A stretch of DNA of 64,000 bases, from NCBI RefSeq assembly GCF_013385635.1, contig NZ_JACAPR010000013.1, positions 186,001-250,000 of the forward strand. Reading direction: 5' to 3'. Origin of the DNA: Pseudomonas gingeri (GTDB taxonomy: Bacteria > Pseudomonadota > Gammaproteobacteria > Pseudomonadales > Pseudomonadaceae). A program made the position numbers and the translations under genes. Shown piece by piece: positions 9,067-17,485 of this stretch (position 1 is its first letter; each line of letters begins with the position of its first letter). Under the pieces are notes generated by a model. That model saw only the letters and a program-made list of their open reading frames with translations, ran no database searches and was not told the DNA's origin.

Positions 9067-10850
9067 GCAAATTGACCGGCAGCCAGATAGTCGCGCAAAC
9101 CCTGAAAAACTATGGTGTCGAGTACGTCGCCGGTATCCCTGGCCACGGCATCTGGACCCTCACCGACGCCTTCCTCGAGGAAGACTCGAAGCTCAAGTTC
9201 ATCCAGGTCTTTCATGAACAGAGCGCGGTGCACCTCGCCGACGGTTACTACCGGGTGTGCGGCAAGCCGATGGCGGCGGTGACCTCCATCGGCGCCGGCG
9301 CCGCCAACACGGTGATCGGCATGGCCACGGCGTTCACCGACTCCACCAGCCTGATGCTGATCACCGGCGGGCCACCCACCCACATGCGCGGCCACGGTCT
9401 GTTGCAGGAGCTGGAGCGCTACACGGACAACGACTTCCCGAAAATCGCCGAAGCCGTCACCAAGCGCCATTGGGTTGCCACCCGCGTCGAAGAGCTGCCG
9501 TTCATGATGCACCGGGCCTGGAGCGCGATGGTCACCGGCCGCCCGGGTCCGGTCCATCTTGAGATCCCGATGGATGTCCAGGCCGAGGCCGCGGAGGTGA
9601 CCCTCCACGCCCTGGAAGAACGTACCCCCATCGGCAAATGCTACCCCGACCCGGCCGCCACGGCACGGGCGGTGCAAGAGCTGCAGGCCTGCCAGCGCCC
9701 GGTGCTGGTCATCGGCGGCGGTGTCATCACCGGCGAGGCCAGCGCTGAAGTGTTCGCCCTCGCCGAGGCCTGGAAAATCCCGGTGGTCACCACCTGGAAC
9801 GGCAAAAGCGGCTTCCCGGAGGATCATCCGTTGTTCGCTGGCAGCGTCGGCCAGACCGGCACCCTGTGCGGCAACAAAGTCGCCTCCACCGCCGATGTGA
9901 TCATCGCCGTGGGCTGTCGCTTCACCGACTGGTCGTCGTCCAGCTATGCCAAGGGCGTGACCTTTGCCATTCCGCCGTCGAAGCTGATTCATATCGACAT
10001 CGACCCCCATGAAATCGGCAAGAACTACCCGGTCACCGTGGGTATTTGTGCCGATGCCAAGCACGCCCTCGCCGCTATCGTCGAAGGCCTGAAAGGCCAG
10101 AGCGTCGATCGCGAGGCCTACCTGAGCGACCTGCGCGGCTATCAGGACGAATGGGAAAGCAAACTGGCGGGCCGACGTGATTCCGACCGTTTCCCCTTTA
10201 CCTCGCAACGCCCACTGGGCGCACTGCGCAAGATCTTCCCCCGTGACACCATCGTGGTGGTCGGTTCCGGTAACACCCAGGGTGCGGTCAAGCAGACCTT
10301 CCCGGTGTACACACCGCGTACACACCTGACCTCCGGCGGTTTCTCGTCCATGGGTTGGGCCGTGCCTGCCGCCATCGGCGCCAAGCTGGCCGCGCCAGAT
10401 CAACCGGTGGTGTGCATCCTCGGCGACGGTGACTTCCTGATGACGTCCCAGGAAATCGCGATCTGCGTGACCAACAACATCCCGGTGGTGTTCCTGATCC
10501 AGAACAACGCCGGCTACATGTCGATTCGCGGTGGTCAGCGCAAGCAGACCAGCCGTCATATCGGCACCGAGTTCAACCACCCGGACGGCACGCCCTACAG
10601 CCCGGACTTCAAAGCGGTGGGCGAAGCCTTCGGCCTCAAGTCCTATCGTGTGGAGCGTCCGGAAGACCTCGAGCCGATCCTGCAGGAAGCCCTGGACCTA
10701 AACGCGCCGGTACTGATCGAAGTCCCCACCGACCGCGACGCCGCGGGCCCTTGGGTACCGGGCTGGTGGGACTTCCCGATTCCCGAGTACATCACCGACG
10801 AACGCCAGGACGAATACTGGCAGATCCGTAATTCCGAACAACACCTGTAA
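9063..10850 (+). CDS. thiamine diphosphate-dependent enzyme, acetolactate synthase-like family
   Basis: This is a 595-residue ThDP enzyme with the three usual domains. The catalytic Glu region reads FHEQSAVHLADGYYR near residues 43-57, the central domain contains RPVLVIGGGVI, and the ThDP motif runs from GDGDFLMTSQE to NN about 28 residues later. Relatives include acetolactate synthase, glyoxylate carboligase, IolD and sulfoacetaldehyde acetyltransferase. I cannot choose among carboligation, 2-oxo-acid decarboxylation and C-C bond hydrolysis. The operon position, between ThuA-like and GMC enzymes under LacI control, argues for a catabolic and not a branched-chain biosynthetic role. It has a 4-bp overlap with the preceding gene. 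Confidence 0.85.
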   Translation: MSKLTGSQIVAQTLKNYGVEYVAGIPGHGIWTLTDAFLEEDSKLKFIQVFHEQSAVHLADGYYRVCGKPMAAVTSIGAGAANTVIGMATAFTDSTSLMLITGGPPTHMRGHGLLQELERYTDNDFPKIAEAVTKRHWVATRVEELPFMMHRAWSAMVTGRPGPVHLEIPMDVQAEAAEVTLHALEERTPIGKCYPDPAATARAVQELQACQRPVLVIGGGVITGEASAEVFALAEAWKIPVVTTWNGKSGFPEDHPLFAGSVGQTGTLCGNKVASTADVIIAVGCRFTDWSSSSYAKGVTFAIPPSKLIHIDIDPHEIGKNYPVTVGICADAKHALAAIVEGLKGQSVDREAYLSDLRGYQDEWESKLAGRRDSDRFPFTSQRPLGALRKIFPRDTIVVVGSGNTQGAVKQTFPVYTPRTHLTSGGFSSMGWAVPAAIGAKLAAPDQPVVCILGDGDFLMTSQEIAICVTNNIPVVFLIQNNAGYMSIRGGQRKQTSRHIGTEFNHPDGTPYSPDFKAVGEAFGLKSYRVERPEDLEPILQEALDLNAPVLIEVPTDRDAAGPWVPGWWDFPIPEYITDERQDEYWQIRNSEQHL

Positions 10851-10867
10851 GCGCTGGAGCGGCTCAA

Positions 10868-12466
10868 ATGAGTGATGCATTGATTTCGCATCATGCAGAG
10901 CTGAAACCACAACCGAGGGCGCCCCGCGCCCTCGACGTGGTGACACCTGATGCAGATGGCACGGTCAATTGTGATGTGGTGATTATCGGCTCGGGCATGG
11001 GCGGCTCGACCTTCGCCCATGCCTTGCGTGATAGCGGGCTGGACATCGTGGTCGTCGAGCGAGGTGATTTCCTGCCCCGCGAGATCCACAACTGGAGCGC
11101 CGAATCCGTATTCGGCCAAGGCCGCTATCGCAACGCCGAACCCTGGCTGGACCGGCACAACCAGGCGTTTTCGCCGGGCGTGTTTTATTACGTGGGCGGC
11201 AATACCAAATTCTACGGCGCCATGCTCCCGCGCTTTCGCGAGGCGGACTTCGCTGAAATCCAGCACGCCGAGGGTGTGTCTCCGGCATGGCCCATCAGTT
11301 ACGCCGAGTTCGAACCCTGGTACGCCGAAGCGGAACAGCTTTACCGCGTCCACGGCCAGGCCGGCATCGACCCCAGCGAACCCTGGCGGTCAGGCCCCTA
11401 CCCGCAACCGGCGCTGCAACACGACCCGGCCCTGGTCGCGCTGGAGCAGAGCATGCGCCGCTCAGGGCTCAAGCCCTTCGTGATGCCGGCGGCGGTGGAT
11501 TATGGCGATGGCGGCGGCTGCGTATTGTGTTCCACCTGCGACGGCTACCCTTGCCTGGTGGAGGCCAAGGCCGATGCCGAAGTGTCGGCCCTGAGACCCG
11601 CGTTGCAGGGTGGCAGCATCCGGCTGATGACCCGCACCACGATCAAGCAGTTGAAGACCTCCGCCGATGGCCGAACCGTCACCGAGGCCCAAGGCGTGAT
11701 GGATGGCCGCGAGGTGACATTGCGCGCCACACGCTTTGTGCTGGCGTGCGGCGCGGTGAACAGCGCCGCACTGCTGTTCAAGTCGGCCAATGCCCGGCAC
11801 CCGGAAGGTCTGGGCAACAGCTCCGGGCAACTGGGCCGTAACTACATGGTCCACAACAGTACCTTCATGCTCGCGGTGGACCCACGACGCAAGAACAAGG
11901 TGACCTTCCAGAAGACCCTGGCCATCAACGACTGGTACAGCGCCAGCCCCCACAATGCATTCCCCCTGGGTAACGTGCAGATGCTGGGGAAAATCCGCGA
12001 GCCGATGATCAGCGCCATGCGCCCCTGGCTGCCAAAGTTCGCTTCGCGCTACATCACCGACCACAGCGTCGACCTGTACCTGACCTCGGAGGATCTGCCA
12101 ACCCGGGACAACCGCGTGACCTACGACAAGCAACGGGGTGCGATCAAGGTCCACTGGACGCCGAACAACCTGCAGGCTCATGAAGGCCTGGTCGACAAGA
12201 CCAGCAAGATCATGCGCGCGGCGGGCTATCCGGTGATCCTGAAGGCGCGCATGGGCATCGCCACCAACTCGCACCAATGCGGCACCGCCGTCATGGGCAG
12301 CGACCCGGCCACCAGCGTGCTGGACCTGAACTGCAAGTTGCATGACCTGGACAACGCCTGGGTGGTGGACAGTTCGTTCTTCCCGTCATCCGCGGCGGTC
12401 AACCCGGCACTGACCATCGCCGCCAACGCCCTGAGGGTGGCGGCGCATTTCAAGACCGGGCAATAG
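10868..12466 (+). CDS. GMC-family FAD-dependent oxidoreductase
   Basis: This 532-residue flavoprotein has an N-terminal FAD-binding Rossmann motif VIIGSGMGGSTFAHAL near residues 39-54. The C-terminal GMC signature includes HQCGTAVMG (catalytic His) and the paired Asn in AAVNPALTIAANAL. It probably oxidises a sugar or polyol hydroxyl and passes electrons to an acceptor. No signal peptide is evident. It lies 17 bp after the ThDP enzyme and ends the ThuA-led operon. Internal CVLCSTCDGYPC (about residues 217-228) is Cys-rich, resembling the conserved Cys cluster of some bacterial GMC dehydrogenases, and might bind a cofactor; this is inference. Confidence 0.85.
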   Translation: MSDALISHHAELKPQPRAPRALDVVTPDADGTVNCDVVIIGSGMGGSTFAHALRDSGLDIVVVERGDFLPREIHNWSAESVFGQGRYRNAEPWLDRHNQAFSPGVFYYVGGNTKFYGAMLPRFREADFAEIQHAEGVSPAWPISYAEFEPWYAEAEQLYRVHGQAGIDPSEPWRSGPYPQPALQHDPALVALEQSMRRSGLKPFVMPAAVDYGDGGGCVLCSTCDGYPCLVEAKADAEVSALRPALQGGSIRLMTRTTIKQLKTSADGRTVTEAQGVMDGREVTLRATRFVLACGAVNSAALLFKSANARHPEGLGNSSGQLGRNYMVHNSTFMLAVDPRRKNKVTFQKTLAINDWYSASPHNAFPLGNVQMLGKIREPMISAMRPWLPKFASRYITDHSVDLYLTSEDLPTRDNRVTYDKQRGAIKVHWTPNNLQAHEGLVDKTSKIMRAAGYPVILKARMGIATNSHQCGTAVMGSDPATSVLDLNCKLHDLDNAWVVDSSFFPSSAAVNPALTIAANALRVAAHFKTGQ

Positions 12467-12471
12467 GAAAA

Positions 12472-12494
12472 GGCGGTGTGAACTTCACACCGCC
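12472..12494. terminator. stem-loop between convergent GMC and LacI genes
   Basis: GGCGGTGTGAA (12472-12482) is repeated inverted at 12484-12494. On the minus strand it is followed by TTTTCC, so it best fits a terminator for the LacI gene and may work in both directions. Confidence 0.6.
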
Positions 12495-12506
12495 GCTTTC
12501 AGGGGC

Positions 12507-13607
12507 TCAGGCGTCTGACGGCTGCACGCTGAGGGTCGACGTGCGCACCACCAGGCGGGTGGCGAATATCTTCTGCTGCGGTTGCAACGGTGCATCGGCC
12601 GGCGCGTTCAATTGCTCGGTCAACAGCCGGGCGGCGTGGAGGCCCTTCTCCACCATCGGCTGGGCGATAGTGGTCAGGCCAAGTTGCACCGCTTCGGGGA
12701 TGTCGTCGAAACCGATCACCGAAAGCGTCTGCGGGACCGGGCGATTGAGGGCGTGGGCAGTTTTCATGCAGGCAATCGCCATGACATCCGAACAGGCGAC
12801 CACCGCGGTGACGTCGTTGGACGTCAGTAACGTGAACGCCGCCGTCTGCCCTGACGTCGAATCCAGCCCGCCGGCCTCGATTACGCTCAGGTCCTCGAAC
12901 GCCAGCCCCGCTGCATTGGCGGCTTCCACATAGCCGGTAAGACGCTCGCGCACGATGCGCTCGCTGGCGCTCTTGAAGCGCTGCTGATCAATCGGACCGC
13001 GATAGCCATCGGGGTTGAGACGATCAATGATGACGCCAATCTTGCGGTGGCCCAGGTCCAGCAGATGCTGCATCTGTGTGCGCGCCGCGCCGCGATCGTC
13101 GATGCCGACAAAAAACGAGTTCTCCACCAGCGGCGAATCGATCACCACAAACGGAATATTCTGCTTCACCACCGCCAGCACCGCCGGATGATCGTCGGGC
13201 AGGGTCGAGATGATCAGGCCGTCCACCAGCCCGCGCAGGGCCAGGCTGCCGTGGCTGGCGGCCTGGGCACGCCCGACCAGGCGGTTGTTATTGAGGGGAA
13301 ACAACGTCAGCGCGACGTTCTCCAGCTCGCCCACCTCGCTGATGCCGCGCAACAGGGCAATGGTGCAGGGGTCGGCAAAGGCCAGGGACAATTTGTCCAT
13401 CATCATCAGCCCGATGGCGCCGATCTTGCCCGAGCGCAGACTGCGCCCGAGGACATTCGGGCCGGGATAACCAAGTGACGCGGCGACTTCGAGGATGTGC
13501 TCGCGCTGCGCCGGCGACAACTTGGAGGGGCGATTGTAGGCGTAGGACACCGCAGGCTGGGACACCCCTGCCGCCAGTGCTACGTCTTTCATTGAAACGG
13601 CTGCCAT
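12507..13607 (-). CDS. LacI-family transcriptional regulator
   Basis: This is a 366-residue regulator with an N-terminal LacI helix-turn-helix (MKDVALAAGVSQPAVSYAYN, about residues 6-25), followed by the hinge helix and a periplasmic-binding-protein-like effector domain (IGVIIDRLNPDGYRG and later SVIGFDDIPEAVQLGLTTIAQP). It lies inside the carbohydrate locus and is the obvious binder of the four TTATACGTATAA-type palindromes at 8.2-8.3 and 14.9-15.0 kb. No matching palindrome is seen directly upstream of its own start. A GGGAAG ribosome site precedes the ATG. The effector is presumably the substrate or an early intermediate of the pathway. Confidence 0.92.
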   Translation of the reverse strand: MAAVSMKDVALAAGVSQPAVSYAYNRPSKLSPAQREHILEVAASLGYPGPNVLGRSLRSGKIGAIGLMMMDKLSLAFADPCTIALLRGISEVGELENVALTLFPLNNNRLVGRAQAASHGSLALRGLVDGLIISTLPDDHPAVLAVVKQNIPFVVIDSPLVENSFFVGIDDRGAARTQMQHLLDLGHRKIGVIIDRLNPDGYRGPIDQQRFKSASERIVRERLTGYVEAANAAGLAFEDLSVIEAGGLDSTSGQTAAFTLLTSNDVTAVVACSDVMAIACMKTAHALNRPVPQTLSVIGFDDIPEAVQLGLTTIAQPMVEKGLHAARLLTEQLNAPADAPLQPQQKIFATRLVVRTSTLSVQPSDA

Positions 13608-13665
13608 CGCTTGCTTCCCACTCTCTCTGAATACCTCTGACGAGGTCCTGGAACTATAACTGCAC

Positions 13666-14835
13666 TCAGTGTAACCGCTGCGGGGAACCCTTCGGAACCA
13701 GCCGCGTGGCGGTGCCCATGATCGCGATCATCAACGAGGCCACGGCCAACAGCGCCCAGGACAGGTTGGTCGCATGGGCAAACAGGCCGATAACGGCCGG
13801 CCCCATCAGGATACCGAGATAACCGAGGCTGGTGGCGGCGGCAATGGCCAGCTCGCCGGGCATCGTCCGTTGCGCACCCGCCAGGGACAGGTAGACCGGC
13901 GCAATATTCGCCAGGCCGATGCCGATGACCGCGAACCCCACCAGGTTGACCAGCCAGTTCGGCGCGAGTACCACCACCAGGAATCCCAGGACCACGATCA
14001 GGCCCCCGCCGATCAGCACCACCCGCGAACCGAGCTGGCGCAGAATCCGGTCACCATTCAAGCGCCCCAGCGCCATCATCACGGCAAATACCGCATAGCC
14101 CAGGCCGCCAATGGAATGCTCGACGCCACGTACCTGGGTGAGAAACACCGCGCTCCAGTCGAGAATCGCGCCCTCGGCCAGAAAGGCAAACAGACACAAC
14201 ACCCCCAGCACCAGGACTTTTCCACTGGGCCTGACAAATGCCGGACTGCCCTCCTCGCCACTGCGCCCGAGCATCTGCCGCCCGTAGGTCAGCACGAACG
14301 CCGCCAGAGCCGTCATCACCGCAGCGCTGGCCTGCAGCGGCGTGGCGCCAAGCCAGAGCAAGGCCGTGATCCCCGCGGCACTGACAATCGTACCCAGGCT
14401 GAACAAGCCATGAAAGCCGGACATCAGTATGCGACCGGTCGCGCGCTCGACCATCACGCCCTGCACATTCATCGTCACGTCGACCGCCCCACAGCCGGCA
14501 CCGAACACCGTCAGGGCGAACATCAAACCGGCGAAGGAATCAATCGTGGCGAGCATGGGCAGCGTCAGCAGCACCAGGGCGATACCCACGTGCATGGTGA
14601 AGCGGCAACCCCTGCGTGCGTTGAGGATGCCGGCCAGCGGCATCATCACCAGCGAGCCCAGGCCCAGGCACAGCAACAGGATGCCCAGCGCGCCGTCGTC
14701 GACCCCGGCGCGACTGCGCGCATAGGGAACCAGCGGTGCCCAGGCACCCATGCACAGGCCTGACATCAGAAACGTCAACCGATAGGCCGACATATGCGGC
14801 GTGGCGCACGGGACCACCAACTCTTGAGACGACAC
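13666..14835 (-). CDS. MFS transporter (sugar/organic-solute type)
   Basis: This is a roughly 389-residue major facilitator with about twelve hydrophobic helices; GLCMGAWAPLVPYAR near the N-terminus resembles the first helices of the YbjJ/FucP-like MFS groups. The GTG start at 14835 was chosen because AGGAGG lies just upstream; a start further up would overlap the operator at 14862-14877. ATG at 14793 is the alternative. It is divergent from a second MFS gene, and both promoters carry LacI-type operators. It probably imports the substrate of the ThuA/GMC pathway or exports a by-product. Confidence 0.82.
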   Translation of the reverse strand: MSSQELVVPCATPHMSAYRLTFLMSGLCMGAWAPLVPYARSRAGVDDGALGILLLCLGLGSLVMMPLAGILNARRGCRFTMHVGIALVLLTLPMLATIDSFAGLMFALTVFGAGCGAVDVTMNVQGVMVERATGRILMSGFHGLFSLGTIVSAAGITALLWLGATPLQASAAVMTALAAFVLTYGRQMLGRSGEEGSPAFVRPSGKVLVLGVLCLFAFLAEGAILDWSAVFLTQVRGVEHSIGGLGYAVFAVMMALGRLNGDRILRQLGSRVVLIGGGLIVVLGFLVVVLAPNWLVNLVGFAVIGIGLANIAPVYLSLAGAQRTMPGELAIAAATSLGYLGILMGPAVIGLFAHATNLSWALLAVASLMIAIMGTATRLVPKGSPQRLH

Positions 14836-14861
14836 GCAACCTCCTGCACTCGAACGATAGA

Positions 14862-14877
14862 AGTTATACGTATAACT
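14862..14877. promoter_or_regulatory. LacI-family operator candidate O3
   Basis: AGTTATACGTATAACT is a perfect 16-bp palindrome 27 bp upstream of the minus-strand MFS start. It would overlap the -10 region if the minus promoter is TTGGCC-17-TTATAC. Confidence 0.75.
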
Positions 14878-14938
14878 CAAAAATTCTGATTAGGCCAATA
14901 GCTCGCCGCTACCCAAGATGCTTGCCATCTGAAAAGCG

Positions 14939-14967
14939 TTGACAGCTCATCGCTCGCACGTTTTACT
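14939..14967 (+). promoter_or_regulatory. candidate sigma-70 promoter of the plus-strand MFS gene
   Basis: TTGACA (14939-14944), a 17-nt spacer and TTTACT (14962-14967) precede operator O4, which starts 8 bp downstream. This repeats the promoter-operator layout seen before the ThuA-like gene. Confidence 0.5.
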
Positions 14968-14974
14968 TTTTAAA

Positions 14975-14990
14975 AGTTATTCGTATAACC
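14975..14990. promoter_or_regulatory. LacI-family operator candidate O4
   Basis: AGTTATTCGTATAACC matches O1 at 15 of 16 positions. It lies 58 bp before the GTG start of the plus-strand MFS gene, at the predicted transcription start. Confidence 0.7.
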
Positions 14991-15047
14991 TCCGTAACCA
15001 ATAGCGATTGCATAATCACCCAACAAAAATAAAAGGGACCCTGCAGC

Positions 15048-16310
15048 GTGATAGACACCCTTCCAAAGACCTCCATTGCCCCACGTATCCGCAAAGCGCG
15101 TATCGCCACCTTTCTCGGTTTCATGATGATCGGCGCCATGATGTACATCTGGTCCACCGGCGTCAGTGTGTTCCGGGCCCAGTTGGGCCTTGCCGGTGAA
15201 CGGGGGGATAGCGACTTCGGCCTGATCGCGCTGGGGGTCGGGGTCGGTTCCGCGGCCGGTGCGCTGCTGGTGGGCCGTCTGCTCGACACTTTTGGCGCCA
15301 AGCCGGTCATTACCGTGGGCGCGTTGGCCTATCCCCTGTCAATCATCCCGCTGGGGTATGTCGGCGGGTTCTGGTTTGCGTTGTGTTTTGGCACGCTGCT
15401 AGGCCTGTTGCGCGGAGCACTGGACACCGCCCTCAATGCCCATGGCGTGCAAGTCGAGCGGTTCTATCAACGCTCGATCATGTCCGGTTTCCATGCGTTC
15501 TACTCACTGGGCGGTTTCCTGCTGGGCATGGTCTGCAGCGGGTTGACCGGGTTCTACACCGACAGCGTGCAAGTCCCCTACACCGTGTTGGGCATCGCCA
15601 TGTTGGTGCTGGGGTGTATCCTCAGCCGCTGGCTGCTGGGCAAGCATGATGTGCCCGACCCGCAGGTCGGCGAATGGCACACCGCCGGGGTGGCTGACGA
15701 GATCGGCAAAGGCCCCTCGACCAAGACCCTGTTGGTCATGATTGCCCTCGGTACCCTTCTGCTGGGCAGCATGATGGGCGAGAACGCCATTGCCGACTGG
15801 GGTCAGGAATACATTCGCCGCGAGTTCTCGACGACCACTTCCACGGCGGGCATGGCCGTCTCCATCTTCGTCGGCGCCGCCTTTGTCGGGCGTCTTTTCG
15901 GTGACCGGCTGGCGGCGGCGTTCGGCAATGCGCAAGTGGTTTTCGCCTGCGGAACGCTGTGCGTCCTCGGCATGATCATCACCCTCGTCGGCGGCAGCGC
16001 CACGACCGGCATTATCGGCTTCGCCCTGTTTGGCCTGGGTCTTTCCTGCATTGCCCCGCTGATGATCTCCGCCGCCGGGCGCAGGGATCCCCAGCATGCC
16101 GGGCGCAACATCGGCATCGTCAACTGCATCGGCTTTTCCGGAATGCTGGTGGGGCCTGCGGTGATCACCCTGATCGTCAGCCATCTGGGCCTGGGTCGGT
16201 TGATGTTCTTCCCGTTGATCATGCTCGGCCTGCTGGCGACATTCGGCCCGCTGCTGATGCGCAAGCCGAAAGCCGTCGCGTGTGCAAAGGCGCAAACCAA
16301 TGCCTTGTAG
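15048..16310 (+). CDS. MFS transporter, second of the LacI-controlled pair
   Basis: This 420-residue protein has about twelve hydrophobic segments and Gly-rich MFS helices (ALGVGVGSAAGALLVGRLLD near residues 63-82; SIFVGAAFVGRLFGDRLAAA near residue 275). The GTG start at 15048 follows AAAAGGGA at a rather long spacing, and the next in-frame ATG would cut into the first helix. It is similar in architecture to the divergent MFS protein. Two transporters in one small regulon suggest two solutes (substrate plus derivative) or import plus efflux. Confidence 0.82.
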   Translation: MIDTLPKTSIAPRIRKARIATFLGFMMIGAMMYIWSTGVSVFRAQLGLAGERGDSDFGLIALGVGVGSAAGALLVGRLLDTFGAKPVITVGALAYPLSIIPLGYVGGFWFALCFGTLLGLLRGALDTALNAHGVQVERFYQRSIMSGFHAFYSLGGFLLGMVCSGLTGFYTDSVQVPYTVLGIAMLVLGCILSRWLLGKHDVPDPQVGEWHTAGVADEIGKGPSTKTLLVMIALGTLLLGSMMGENAIADWGQEYIRREFSTTTSTAGMAVSIFVGAAFVGRLFGDRLAAAFGNAQVVFACGTLCVLGMIITLVGGSATTGIIGFALFGLGLSCIAPLMISAAGRRDPQHAGRNIGIVNCIGFSGMLVGPAVITLIVSHLGLGRLMFFPLIMLGLLATFGPLLMRKPKAVACAKAQTNAL

Positions 16311-16312
16311 GG

Positions 16313-16494
16313 TCAGACCGGTCTTTTTTCCTTTTCATCAATGAACTTCAAGATGCTGATCCCGCCCCGCAAGATGTCATCGGCAATGGCCTTGCGGGCC
16401 TTGGCCGGTTTCTTGTCCCGCAGCGCTTCCATCAGCACCAGGTGCTCGTCGGCACCGAGGTAGGAGTTGTGGCCGAAGGTATGGACAAGGTCGT
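16313..16494 (-). pseudogene. C-terminal remnant of a GntR/FCD-family regulator
   Basis: The minus-strand frame ending at 16313 reads as the last helix of an FCD domain: YLGADEHLVLMEALRDKKP followed by KARKAIADDILRGG. Upstream of about 16494 the similarity stops and the DNA instead carries a plus-strand short-chain dehydrogenase remnant. No HTH domain or start is left. It is distinct from the intact GntR gene at 16655-17389, which has a different C-terminus. Confidence 0.6.
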
Positions 16495-16513
16495 CAACGG
16501 CGCGTCGCGATTG

Positions 16514-16648
16514 GCCGCCCTGACGGCCAGGATCCCCGAGGGCCGTCTCGCCAGCCCACAAGAGGTGGCCGAGGCCATCTGGTGGCTGCTGTCACCCGGC
16601 GCCAGCTAGGTGAATGGCACGACACTGACCGTGGACGGCGGAGAGAGG
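16514..16648 (+). pseudogene. C-terminal remnant of a short-chain dehydrogenase/reductase
   Basis: The plus frame reads RIPEGRLASPQEVAEAIWWL, then LLSPGAS, a TAG at 16607, and in frame VNGTTLTVDGG. That is the classic C-terminal end of an SDR (GR-x-x-PEEVA...G..l.vDGG). Only about 45 codons remain and the in-frame stop breaks them. It abuts the GntR remnant, so a deletion probably fused two former genes tail to tail. Confidence 0.65.
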
Positions 16649-16654
16649 GCGGGC

Positions 16655-17389
16655 CTAGTTCTTGCCGCGAGGCTTGAGGTGTTTGAGCCGCCCCTCTGGC
16701 GAGATCGCCGAGTTGTCCGGCATCAGCTCCTGCAGGTGATCGATCAGCTTCTGGCCTTCGCTGAGGTTATGCGCCTCGGACAACGCCCCCGCCGTCTTGG
16801 CATCGCCAGCCAGTATCGCGTTCACGAACGGACGGTGTTGCTCGACAATGGTCTCACCGTCTTCGATCAATGAGTCGCTCGAACGGATATACAAGCGGAT
16901 CTGGCGCTCGATGAATTCGTACTGAGACAACAAGCGACTGTGGTCGGCCAAGGTGATGATGCCCTTGTGCAAGGCAAAGTCGGCCTCGGCGATCTTGTCC
17001 GGACTGTCCGACTCGCAGGCATCCACCAACACCTGCATCAGCCGGTTCAGGCGCTTGCGTCTGGTGTCGTCCATATTGGCCGCCACCAGTTGCGCCGCCA
17101 GCCGCTCCACGCTGGAACGCAGGGTGTACAGCTCCCAGACATCCTTGGGGGTGAGCGAGATCACCGTCCAGCCGGTATAGGGAATCAGCGTGGTCAGGCC
17201 TTCCTTTTCCAACTGGTGCAGGGCCGAGCGCACGGTGGCTCGGGACAGGCCCATCTCCTCGGCGAGTTGCACCTCGGTCACCCGTGCGCCCGGCAGGATC
17301 GTGCCCGACATAATGGACTCGCGCAGTACATCGGCAGCCTGTACTTCCGCGGGACGTTTTATGACTTTGGGAACTTTCAGTAGGCTCAC
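16655..17389 (-). CDS. GntR-family (FCD subfamily) transcriptional regulator
   Basis: This is a 244-residue regulator. The winged HTH lies at about residues 15-75 (VTEVQLAEEMGLSRATVRSA), followed by an all-helical FCD ligand domain whose metal/ligand residues sit in the EADFALHKGIITLA and VEQHRPFVNAI segments. It starts with GTG after GAGAG. An ATTGGCGACAAT site lies 60 bp upstream, and closely related sites lie in the divergent region at 27.3-27.5 kb, so I infer that it represses both itself and the amine-catabolic operons. FCD regulators usually sense small carboxylates, here perhaps a pathway acid. Confidence 0.88.
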   Translation of the reverse strand: MSLLKVPKVIKRPAEVQAADVLRESIMSGTILPGARVTEVQLAEEMGLSRATVRSALHQLEKEGLTTLIPYTGWTVISLTPKDVWELYTLRSSVERLAAQLVAANMDDTRRKRLNRLMQVLVDACESDSPDKIAEADFALHKGIITLADHSRLLSQYEFIERQIRLYIRSSDSLIEDGETIVEQHRPFVNAILAGDAKTAGALSEAHNLSEGQKLIDHLQELMPDNSAISPEGRLKHLKPRGKN

Positions 17390-17439
17390 GGCGACTCTCG
17401 ATTCAGTTCAGGGCGTTCGAATGGCCGATGGTATGACAA

Positions 17440-17469
17440 GCCCACAAAATTGGCGACAATTTTGTGGGC
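17440..17469. promoter_or_regulatory. GntR operator candidate embedded in a 13-bp inverted repeat (possible terminator)
   Basis: Arms 17440-17452 and 17457-17469 form a perfect 13-bp inverted repeat with a 4-nt loop. The centre, ATTGGCGACAAT (17449-17460), matches the ATTGTCGACAAT site at 27522 at 11 of 12 positions. The element lies between the aldehyde dehydrogenase stop and the GntR start, both on the minus strand, so it may both end the upstream operon and serve as the GntR autoregulatory operator. Confidence 0.6.
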
Positions 17470-17485
17470 CGGGTGTCAACGGCGG

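Noticed and set aside
16610..16873. Plus-strand frame starting with the SDR-like MNGTTLTVDGG
   Set aside because: Only the first 12 residues are SDR-like; the rest is antisense to the GntR gene. It was recorded as part of the SDR remnant.
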